31,868 nucleotides of DNA from UBA1081 sp045636025 (GTDB lineage: Bacteria > Bacillota > Clostridia > Oscillospirales > Acutalibacteraceae): assembly GCA_045636025.1 (NCBI GenBank), contig JAZTWP010000008.1, forward strand, positions 1 to 31,868, written 5' to 3'. Every line of letters starts with the position of its first letter. The stretch's first letter is position 1. The notes beneath the pieces were generated by a model that did no database searches, was not told the DNA's origin, and saw only the letters and a program-made list of their open reading frames with translations. This document shows, piece after piece, positions 23,477 to 30,203 of this stretch. Both the position numbers and the translations under genes were made by a program.

Positions 23477-24202
23477 ATGGATATCAGAATTTTTAACAAC
23501 ACTCAGGAAATCGCAGATGCTGCATCTGAAATCATTCTCAACAAAGTAAAGAACGATCCTTCTGCAATTCTTGGTCTTGCAACAGGTGCATCTCCCGTTG
23601 CTACATATAAAAAGATTATTGCTGCTTACAATGCAGGCGAAGTTTCATTCAAAGATGTAAAGACATTCAACCTTGATGAATACTGCTCTATCCCTGCAAC
23701 AGACAGAAACAGTTACTACACATTTATGCACGAAAACCTTTTCAACCACATTGATATAAAGGAAGAAAACGTTCACGTACCCGACGGTAACCCAGAAAAT
23801 GCTGAAGAATACTGTGCAGCATACGACGAATCAATCAGGGCTGCAGGCGGTGTTGACATTCAGGTTCTCGGTATCGGCAGAAACGGTCATATCGGTTTCA
23901 ATGAACCCGCAGACGAATTCACAGCAGGTACATACAAAGTAAAACTTACAGACAGCACAATTGAAGCTAACAAGATTTACTTTGATAACGAAGAAGATGT
24001 GCCCAGATATGCAATCACAATGGGTGTTCAGTCAATTATCAATGCAAAGGAAATCATCCTTATTGCTGAAGGCGATGCAAAAGCTCAGGCTATCCATGAC
24101 ATGATCAAGGGTGAAGTTTCTCCCGCTTGTCCCGCTTCTATCCTCCAGAAGCACGACAATGTACATATCTTCATTGACAAGGCTGCTGCCGCACTCCTTT
24201 AA
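23477..24202 (+). CDS. nagB: NagB, glucosamine-6-phosphate deaminase
   Basis: Converts glucosamine 6-phosphate to fructose 6-phosphate and ammonia, sending amino sugars into glycolysis. The 241-residue protein is of usual bacillary length and has LGLATGASPVATYK (phosphate loop), FNLDEYC with catalytic D67, and LGIGRNGHIGFNEP with H138 and E143. The ATG at 23477 is chosen because GGAG lies 9 bases upstream; another ATG at 23462 lacks a ribosome site. No nagA or regulator adjoins it. A lipoprotein gene follows after 25 bases with no terminator between, so the two are probably co-transcribed. Confidence 0.95.
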   Translation: MDIRIFNNTQEIADAASEIILNKVKNDPSAILGLATGASPVATYKKIIAAYNAGEVSFKDVKTFNLDEYCSIPATDRNSYYTFMHENLFNHIDIKEENVHVPDGNPENAEEYCAAYDESIRAAGGVDIQVLGIGRNGHIGFNEPADEFTAGTYKVKLTDSTIEANKIYFDNEEDVPRYAITMGVQSIINAKEIILIAEGDAKAQAIHDMIKGEVSPACPASILQKHDNVHIFIDKAAAALL

Positions 24203-24227
24203 TTTTTTCTGTACGAGGTGATATATT

Positions 24228-25025
24228 TTGGTAAAAACAATTGCTGCGCTCCTTATATCATCAGTTGCTATAACATTACTTCTTGCATCGTGTTCAAAAT
24301 CTAATTCCGAAGAACCCACAACAGATGACACAGACAAAGTGATTGCTGCTATCGACAAATCAATACCTGTGACATCGGGAAATCTCATTACAAAAACAGA
24401 AACCGATGCAGACGGTAATCTTAACATCAACTACTATAATTCTGACGGCAATCTTGTTGAAAATTTTGTCTGGACAGAAACTGAGAATATTTCGCATTCT
24501 CTGATGACTTACTCTGAAACAGACAAGCTTATGCAGAAAGAATATCTTACACCTCAGGGAATCACATCTTCTGTTGAATCATATGTTTACGATTCCGCAG
24601 ATAATCTTGAGAAAAAAACAGTCAATGTATACGAAGACGGTAAAAATATGACCTCCACTACATATGATGCCGACAATAATGTTCTGAATTCATCAACTTA
24701 TTCTTATAATAACATTGAACTTCTTACAAAAATTGAGATTTTTGACAAGGACAACAATTTATCTGAATATTTCTGTTATGAATACAATGACAAAAATCAG
24801 AATGTGAAATATTCCGCATACGGTGCAGATTCCACCCTTAAGAAATATACAACTTTTGAGTATAATGATGCCGGGTTAACAGTTGCAGAGCGTAATTTCG
24901 ACAGAGAAAATAATCTTCTTGATTACTACACAATGGAATATTCTGATAATAATGAACTTGTTGCATCAAGACACTTTGACGGTCAGGGAAACTTAACATC
25001 GGAAGATATTTACCTTCCTCAGTAA
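24228..25025 (+). CDS. YD-repeat-like lipoprotein of unknown function
   Basis: A 265-residue protein with a lipoprotein signal (VAITLLLAS-C22) and then an acidic, repetitive extracellular region. About eight degenerate units of roughly 20 residues follow the pattern Y-x-(D/N)-x-x-(D/N)-x-L-x-x (for example YNSDGNLVE, YDADNNVLN, YNDKNQNVK, YNDAGLTVA, FDGQGNLTS), similar to YD/RHS-type or YwqK-like beta-hairpin repeats. Such repeats form extended beta structures that may bind sugars or the cell wall; no enzymatic residues are apparent. It starts with TTG at 24228 behind a GAGGTG site, and a hairpin terminator follows. It is probably co-transcribed with nagB. Confidence 0.75.
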   Translation: MVKTIAALLISSVAITLLLASCSKSNSEEPTTDDTDKVIAAIDKSIPVTSGNLITKTETDADGNLNINYYNSDGNLVENFVWTETENISHSLMTYSETDKLMQKEYLTPQGITSSVESYVYDSADNLEKKTVNVYEDGKNMTSTTYDADNNVLNSSTYSYNNIELLTKIEIFDKDNNLSEYFCYEYNDKNQNVKYSAYGADSTLKKYTTFEYNDAGLTVAERNFDRENNLLDYYTMEYSDNNELVASRHFDGQGNLTSEDIYLPQ

Positions 25026-25036
25026 CTACAAACTTT

Positions 25037-25066
25037 TACGGGCAGAAAACCTGCCCGTATTTTTTT
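25037..25066 (+). terminator. Terminator after the YD-repeat lipoprotein gene
   Basis: A 9 bp GC-rich stem, TACGGGCAG (25037-25045) with CTGCCCGTA (25051-25059), loop of 5, then seven T residues. Confidence 0.94.
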
Positions 25067-25086
25067 ATGATTTTTTGCTTCAGCTA

Positions 25087-25114
25087 TTGAAATATAATTA
25101 AAATTAAGTATAAT
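25087..25114 (+). promoter_or_regulatory. Promoter of the hprK-glk-murB-whiA unit
   Basis: The -35 is TTGAAA (25087-25092) and the -10 is TATAAT (25109-25114) with a 16 bp spacer. The expected start near 25121 is just past the ATG at 25120, which argues for the hprK start at 25153. Confidence 0.65.
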
Positions 25115-25152
25115 ATATAATGATTATATATAAAGGAGGTTGCTTTGTTGGT

Positions 25153-26133
25153 ATGAAATATTCAGTAGCACTTGAAAAAATCATAAACAACAATGGTTAT
25201 GAGGTTCTTTACTCTCCTAAACCACCTGCCGATATTTATATTTCTTCCAAAGATATCACGCGTCCCGGTCTGATTCTTACAGGGTATGAAGATTATTTTG
25301 ATCCTGAGAGAATACAGCTTATCGGTTTTACGGAGCACAGCTATCTCAACAGCTTATCTGTAAGCAAACGTGAACATTGTCTTGAAAGATATTTTTCAAC
25401 TCGTCCGGCAGCAGTAATTATTACAAGAAATCTTGAGCCAGTTCCTGGATTCCTTGAAAAAGCAGAAAAATATGAAGTGCCCGTTCTCAGAACTCCTGAT
25501 GACACATCAGCGAATATGGCATCTATTATAGCTTATCTCGGAATTGAACTTGCAGACAGAATCACACGTCACGGTGTTCTTGTTGAAGTACTCGGTGAAG
25601 GTGTTCTTATTGTCGGTGACAGCGGTGTCGGTAAGAGTGAAACTGCTGTTGAACTTATAAAAAGAGGTCATCGACTTATTGCTGATGACGCTGTTGAAAT
25701 CAGAAAAGTTTCATCAAGAACAGTTGTAGGTCAGGCTCCTGATAATATCCGTCACTTTATCGAAGTAAGAGGCGTAGGTATTATCAATGCGAGAAGACTC
25801 TTCGGTCTTGAATCAGTTAAGCTTTCAGAAAAAATTGATATGGTCATAAGACTTGAACCATGGGATTCTGCCAAGGTATATGACAGAATGGGTCTTGAAG
25901 AAAACTTTATCAATATTATGGGTATACCCGTTCCCGTTACTGTTGTTCCAGTTACTCCCGGACGTAACCTTTCTGTAATCATCGAAACTGCAGCTATTGC
26001 AAACCGACAAAAGAAGATGGGTTATGTTGCTGCACAGGAACTTATGCAGAGTCTCGGAATGGACGGATTTGAACCCATCAAACAGGAAATTGAAGTCTGG
26101 GATAATAACCACGACGAAACAGAATATATTTAA
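25153..26133 (+). CDS. hprK: HPr kinase/phosphorylase
   Basis: Phosphorylates HPr on serine 46 in response to glycolytic metabolites and reverses this with inorganic phosphate, the core of Firmicute carbon catabolite control. The 326-residue protein has an N-terminal domain (1-130), the active-site H140, Walker A GDSGVGKS (155-162), D178-D179 and the family signature EVRGVGIINARRLFG (about 204-218). Numbering matches the Bacillus enzyme closely. The ATG at 25153 follows a strong AAGGAGGT site at a rather long 12-base distance; an ATG at 25120 is not preceded by a ribosome site. It heads a unit with a ROK kinase, murB and whiA. Confidence 0.96.
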   Translation: MKYSVALEKIINNNGYEVLYSPKPPADIYISSKDITRPGLILTGYEDYFDPERIQLIGFTEHSYLNSLSVSKREHCLERYFSTRPAAVIITRNLEPVPGFLEKAEKYEVPVLRTPDDTSANMASIIAYLGIELADRITRHGVLVEVLGEGVLIVGDSGVGKSETAVELIKRGHRLIADDAVEIRKVSSRTVVGQAPDNIRHFIEVRGVGIINARRLFGLESVKLSEKIDMVIRLEPWDSAKVYDRMGLEENFINIMGIPVPVTVVPVTPGRNLSVIIETAAIANRQKKMGYVAAQELMQSLGMDGFEPIKQEIEVWDNNHDETEYI

Positions 26134-26151
26134 TTTCAGGAGGACAATAAA

Positions 26152-27102
26152 ATGTACAGAATCGGTGTCGATCTCGGCGGTACAAATATCGTATCAGCCG
26201 TTGTAGATGAAAACAACAAAATTATCGCAAGAGCTAAGGAGAAGACAAATGCACCCCGCCCTGCAGAAGAAATCTTTGACGATATTGCAAAGACAGTTAA
26301 AGATGCTCTTTACTCAGCAGGTCTTACAATGGATGATATCGAATCAATCGGTGTTGGTACTCCCGGCTCAGTGAATAAAGCTAAGGGTATTATTGAATTT
26401 GCAAACAACCTTGCTTTTGACAATGTTCCCGCTTATGCTCTTCTTAAAGAAAGAACAGGTTGCAAGAATATTTATTTTGATAACGATGCTAACTGTGCAG
26501 CTCTCGGTGAAGCTGTTGCAGGTGCAGGTAAAGGCGCAAAAGACTTCATTGCAATCACACTCGGCACAGGCGTAGGCAGCGGTATTGTTGTTGACGGCAA
26601 ACTTGTTACCGGTGTCAACTATGCAGCAGGTGAAATGGGTCACACAGTTATCGTTTATGACGGTGAGCAGTGTAACTGCGGCAGAAAAGGCTGCTGGGAA
26701 CGCTATTCATCAGCAACCGCTCTTATCCAGCAGACTAAAGATGCTATGATAAAAGATCCTTTCTCTAAGATGTGGGATCTTGTTGACGGTGACATCAAAA
26801 AAGTTGACGGAAGAACAGCATTTGACGGTATGAGAGCTGATGACGCAACAGCTAAGAAAGTTGTAGCAACATATATGGGTTACCTCGCTTGTGGTATGTC
26901 AAACATCATCAACACATTCCAGCCTGAAGTTCTTTGTGTAGGCGGCGGTGTAGGCAATGAAAAAGAAAACCTTCTCGGTCCCGTAAGAAAAATGATTTTT
27001 TCACAGAGATACAGCGTTCACGCTGACAAGCAGACAAAGATCTGCTGTGCTGAGCTTGGTAACGATGCAGGTATCATCGGTGCTGCTCTCCTTACTGAAT
27101 AA
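26152..27102 (+). CDS. glkA: ROK-family glucokinase
   Basis: Phosphorylates glucose to glucose 6-phosphate with ATP. The 316-residue protein shows the ROK layout: phosphate-1 motif VDLGGTN (6-12), PGSVN, the catalytic D112 in NDAN, phosphate-2 motif LGTGVGSG (137-144), and the zinc site H164 with C174, C176 and C181 (CNCGRKGC). The phosphate-binding, DGK and GEMGH segments are typical of Firmicute glucokinase; another hexose or amino sugar as substrate cannot be ruled out. GGAGG lies upstream. It sits 18 bases after hprK and 21 before murB. Confidence 0.88.
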   Translation: MYRIGVDLGGTNIVSAVVDENNKIIARAKEKTNAPRPAEEIFDDIAKTVKDALYSAGLTMDDIESIGVGTPGSVNKAKGIIEFANNLAFDNVPAYALLKERTGCKNIYFDNDANCAALGEAVAGAGKGAKDFIAITLGTGVGSGIVVDGKLVTGVNYAAGEMGHTVIVYDGEQCNCGRKGCWERYSSATALIQQTKDAMIKDPFSKMWDLVDGDIKKVDGRTAFDGMRADDATAKKVVATYMGYLACGMSNIINTFQPEVLCVGGGVGNEKENLLGPVRKMIFSQRYSVHADKQTKICCAELGNDAGIIGAALLTE

Positions 27103-27123
27103 TTTACACGAAAAGAGTTTTAT

Positions 27124-28032
27124 ATGATTGATTTATCAGCTTTTGCAGATAGTATAAAATCAGAATATTGTGAAATTCTTATTAACTCACCTATGAGCCG
27201 CCAGACCTCCTTCAAGGTCGGCGGCAATGCTGATATTATCGCATTTCCCAAGAATAAAACAGCACTTGCTGATGTAATCTGCAAGTGCAGATGCGATGAT
27301 ATCCCGTTTTTCATTATGGGCAACGGAAGCAATCTGCTTGTAAGAGACTGCGGAATCAAAGGTGTTGTAATCAAGACTACTGCAATGGATCCCGAACTCA
27401 CAGTTAATTGTGATACCATTGAATGTTCTGCAGGCACTCCCCTTTCAAAGCTTTGCATTACAGCGCTTGAAAATTCACTTACAGGTCTTGAGTTTGCATA
27501 CGGAATTCCGGGTACGGTAGGCGGTGCGGTATTTATGAATGCAGGCGCTTACGGCGGAGAAATGAAAGATGTTCTTGTTTCTGTGACTCATATTGACAAA
27601 AACGGTAATATCGTTGAAACAGATGTTAAAAATCTGAATCTCGGTTACAGAAAAAGCTTTTTTTCAGAAAATACCGATAACATCATCATTTCAGCAAAAT
27701 TCAGACTCTCAGACGGTGATAAAACAGAAATCAAATCCGCTATGGATGACCTTATGAGCAGACGTAAAGACAAACAGCCAATTGAATTCCCCAGCGCAGG
27801 AAGCACTTTCAAGCGTCCTGAAGGCTATTTTGCAGGGGCACTTATTGAGCAATGCGATCTCAAAGGTTATACAATCGGCGGTGCTCAGATAAGCGAAAAA
27901 CACGCAGGATTTGTTATCAACAGATTCGGCGGCACAGCTTCAGATATACTTGAGCTTATGGAACACATTAAAAACACAGTTAAAAAAGAAACAGGCGTCA
28001 CTCTTGAGCCTGAAGTGAAGATAATTCCGTGA
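27124..28032 (+). CDS. murB: MurB, UDP-N-acetylenolpyruvoylglucosamine reductase
   Basis: FAD/NADPH enzyme that makes UDP-N-acetylmuramic acid for peptidoglycan. The 302-residue protein has FAD-binding motifs GNGSNLLVRD (66-75) and GIPGTVGGAVFMNAGAYGGE (127-146), Y175-R176, PSAGSTFKRP with the proton-donor serine S227, and E296 in LEPEVK. The length and the AGSTFKRP form mark it as type II MurB. The ribosome site is weak (AAAGAG). It lies between the ROK kinase and whiA, with only 1 base to whiA. Confidence 0.96.
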   Translation: MIDLSAFADSIKSEYCEILINSPMSRQTSFKVGGNADIIAFPKNKTALADVICKCRCDDIPFFIMGNGSNLLVRDCGIKGVVIKTTAMDPELTVNCDTIECSAGTPLSKLCITALENSLTGLEFAYGIPGTVGGAVFMNAGAYGGEMKDVLVSVTHIDKNGNIVETDVKNLNLGYRKSFFSENTDNIIISAKFRLSDGDKTEIKSAMDDLMSRRKDKQPIEFPSAGSTFKRPEGYFAGALIEQCDLKGYTIGGAQISEKHAGFVINRFGGTASDILELMEHIKNTVKKETGVTLEPEVKIIP

Positions 28033-28033
28033 T

Positions 28034-28930
28034 ATGTCATTTTCATCAGATGTAAAAAAAGAACTCAGCACAATTGAATCAGAAAACGATTGCTGTCAGC
28101 GTGCGGAAGCTTACGGCTTGCTTTATTTTGGCAGAGCTTTCGGTACAGACGACATAAGTCTGATGACGGACTATGACTTTGTTGCAGAAAAGTACAAAAA
28201 TGCAATAAGATATCTTGTTCAGACAGAGCCTGATGAAGTTATTTCGAAGTCAGGCAAGTATACTGTAACAGTCAATGATCCTGATGACAGACTGGATATT
28301 CTCAATGAACTTGGTTACACGGGAAAAGAACGTTCAATGCGTCTTCTGACATCAAATATTGAAAATGAAGAATGCTGTTTTGGTGCTTTTTTAAGAGGAG
28401 TTTTCCTTTCTTGCGGCATTATAACCGACCCGAAAAAAGAATATCATCTTGAGTTTGATGTGACTTTTATGAGCAAAAGCCGTGACCTTGCGGAATCTTT
28501 TGAAGACTTCCCCGTTGTCCCTAAACAGTCAGACAGAAACGGGGTAAACATTGTTTATTTCAAAGACAGTTCACATATTGAAGATATTCTGACAGTTATG
28601 GGTGCTCATCAGTCTGTTCTTGCACTTATCAACGAAAAGATTTATAAAGATGTAAGAAATAAGGTAAACAGAAAAGTAAATTGCGACAAAGCAAATATCA
28701 AAAAGACCTGTGAAGCCGCTGCAGAGCAGATTAACGCAATTGAAAAACTAAAAGCAAAAGGAATGCTCGATGATATTCCGCCTGAACTAAAAGAACTTGC
28801 ACTACTCAGACTAGACAATCCTGAAATGTCACTTTCTGAACTTGGTGCAAGTCTTACAGAGCCACTCTCACGTTCAGGTGTTAATCACAGACTTAAAAAA
28901 TTAATGGATATATCAAAAAAAACCACCTGA
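28034..28930 (+). CDS. whiA: WhiA, DNA-binding regulator of division/sporulation
   Basis: A 298-residue protein with an N-terminal LAGLIDADG homing-endonuclease-like domain (FLRGVFLSCGIITDPKKEYHLEF is characteristic) and a C-terminal helix-turn-helix (LRLDNPEMSLSELG and following). DILTVMGAHQSVL and NRKVNCDKANIKKT are strongly conserved in WhiA. In Streptomyces it activates sporulation septation genes; in Bacillus it affects division and chromosome segregation. It begins 1 base after murB, so translation is likely coupled. The stop codon lies in the loop of the terminator hairpin that follows. Confidence 0.95.
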   Translation: MSFSSDVKKELSTIESENDCCQRAEAYGLLYFGRAFGTDDISLMTDYDFVAEKYKNAIRYLVQTEPDEVISKSGKYTVTVNDPDDRLDILNELGYTGKERSMRLLTSNIENEECCFGAFLRGVFLSCGIITDPKKEYHLEFDVTFMSKSRDLAESFEDFPVVPKQSDRNGVNIVYFKDSSHIEDILTVMGAHQSVLALINEKIYKDVRNKVNRKVNCDKANIKKTCEAAAEQINAIEKLKAKGMLDDIPPELKELALLRLDNPEMSLSELGASLTEPLSRSGVNHRLKKLMDISKKTT

Positions 28931-28943
28931 CGGTGGTTTTTTT
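28915..28943. terminator. Terminator overlapping the whiA stop codon
   Basis: AAAAAACCACC pairs with GGTGGTTTTTT; the loop TGAC contains the whiA TGA stop (28928-28930). A and T runs on both sides make it usable for both whiA and the converging LRR gene. Confidence 0.93.
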
Positions 28944-28953
28944 ATTTTACTTT

Positions 28954-30189
28954 TTACTTCACTGCTTCTCTCTGTGCTGAGTAGTCTATTTCAATATTCT
29001 TTTTGAAAAGCATATAGTCATACTGAGGAATCCAGTTATCGCCTACTGTTTTTGAGGCAAAATCTTCTTCGCTGACTGCAACATTCATAACTGCAATGCC
29101 CTTGATTTCGCCACCTTCTTTATAGCAGGTATCCCAGAATGCGTGATGACCGATTTCTTTTACACTTGAAGGAATATAAACATACTGAAGATTCTGATTG
29201 TAGCTGAATGAGTCAGAGCCGATGAATTCAAGACCTTCGGGAAGTGAAAGATAAACATCGCCGAGAGCTTTTACATCTGTAAAATGAGTATCAGTTACAT
29301 TATCATTCTTATATGTATACACATTGCTGAGTGAGGGTGTTGTTTCCCATTCATTCTTTCTTTCATGAAGTTTGAAAACAGCAAGTGTTTCAATTGTTTT
29401 AAGACCTTCGGGAAGATAAATCTCTCTCAGATTTGCGTAATTCAGACACATTACACCAAGTCTTGTTACAGTTGACGGTACAACGTAAGTCTGAACATCT
29501 CTCTGATATTCGGGTGTTATCTCATCTGTATAAAGCTCTTTTTCATAGCCGTATTTCTGACGGAGATATTCATCGTGGTCACAAGGATAGCAAAGAAGCT
29601 CTGTCTTATCCTTATTATAAAGAACACCGTCTATATCACAATAATTGGGATTGTTTTCATCAACCTCGATATTCTGAAGTGCCCAGCATGAATAGAATGC
29701 CTTTTCATCAACAAATTCAACATCAGGACCAATTTTGATAGTTTTGATCTTATCGTCACAGTTGAGAGCAAATTGTCTTACTGACACAATGGGTTTTGAT
29801 TTGTCCTTAACAACAGAGAAGTTTGTTTTAGGATCATTATTACCGGGGATATATTCGATATCTGAGGCATAGTCAATCTCAAGCTCATCAAGATAACCTG
29901 TGTTACTGAATTTTGTAAATTCATAACCGTTTGCAATCTGTTCATATTCAAAAGTCTCATTCTGAAGAGCCATAACACTGAAATAAATTGAAAGTGAAAC
30001 GGCAATGATGATAACAATAACAAAGATTGCTTTTTTGAGATTATAATACTTGAATGGCTTGTTTATGTGAGGAGCAGCAAGACCGGGTACCTGATAAGTC
30101 CATATTTCGTCTTCTGGAATATCGAGATGAATATCTTCCTGAAGTACTTCGCCTTTAACTTTCTTTTCTTTTGTATCTTTTTTACTCAT
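28954..30189 (-). CDS. Membrane-anchored BspA-type leucine-rich-repeat protein
   Basis: A 411-residue protein with a charged cytoplasmic N-terminus (1-50), one transmembrane segment (about 54-75) and an extracellular domain with LRR_5 (BspA/TpLRR) units. Repeat examples are KTIKIGPDVEFVDEKAFYSC, TYVVPSTVTRLGVMCL, REIYLPEGLKTIETLAVF and QYVYIPSSVKEIGHHAFW. Such repeats mediate protein-protein or host-surface binding; a partner is not known. AGGGGTG precedes the ATG. It starts 14 bases after the transporter gene and is very probably in the same transcript. The region between repeats (CYPCDHDEYLRQKYGYEKEL) is unusual for the family. Confidence 0.8.
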   Translation of the reverse strand: MSKKDTKEKKVKGEVLQEDIHLDIPEDEIWTYQVPGLAAPHINKPFKYYNLKKAIFVIVIIIAVSLSIYFSVMALQNETFEYEQIANGYEFTKFSNTGYLDELEIDYASDIEYIPGNNDPKTNFSVVKDKSKPIVSVRQFALNCDDKIKTIKIGPDVEFVDEKAFYSCWALQNIEVDENNPNYCDIDGVLYNKDKTELLCYPCDHDEYLRQKYGYEKELYTDEITPEYQRDVQTYVVPSTVTRLGVMCLNYANLREIYLPEGLKTIETLAVFKLHERKNEWETTPSLSNVYTYKNDNVTDTHFTDVKALGDVYLSLPEGLEFIGSDSFSYNQNLQYVYIPSSVKEIGHHAFWDTCYKEGGEIKGIAVMNVAVSEEDFASKTVGDNWIPQYDYMLFKKNIEIDYSAQREAVK

Positions 30190-30203
30190 GAACTTATCAC
30201 CCC

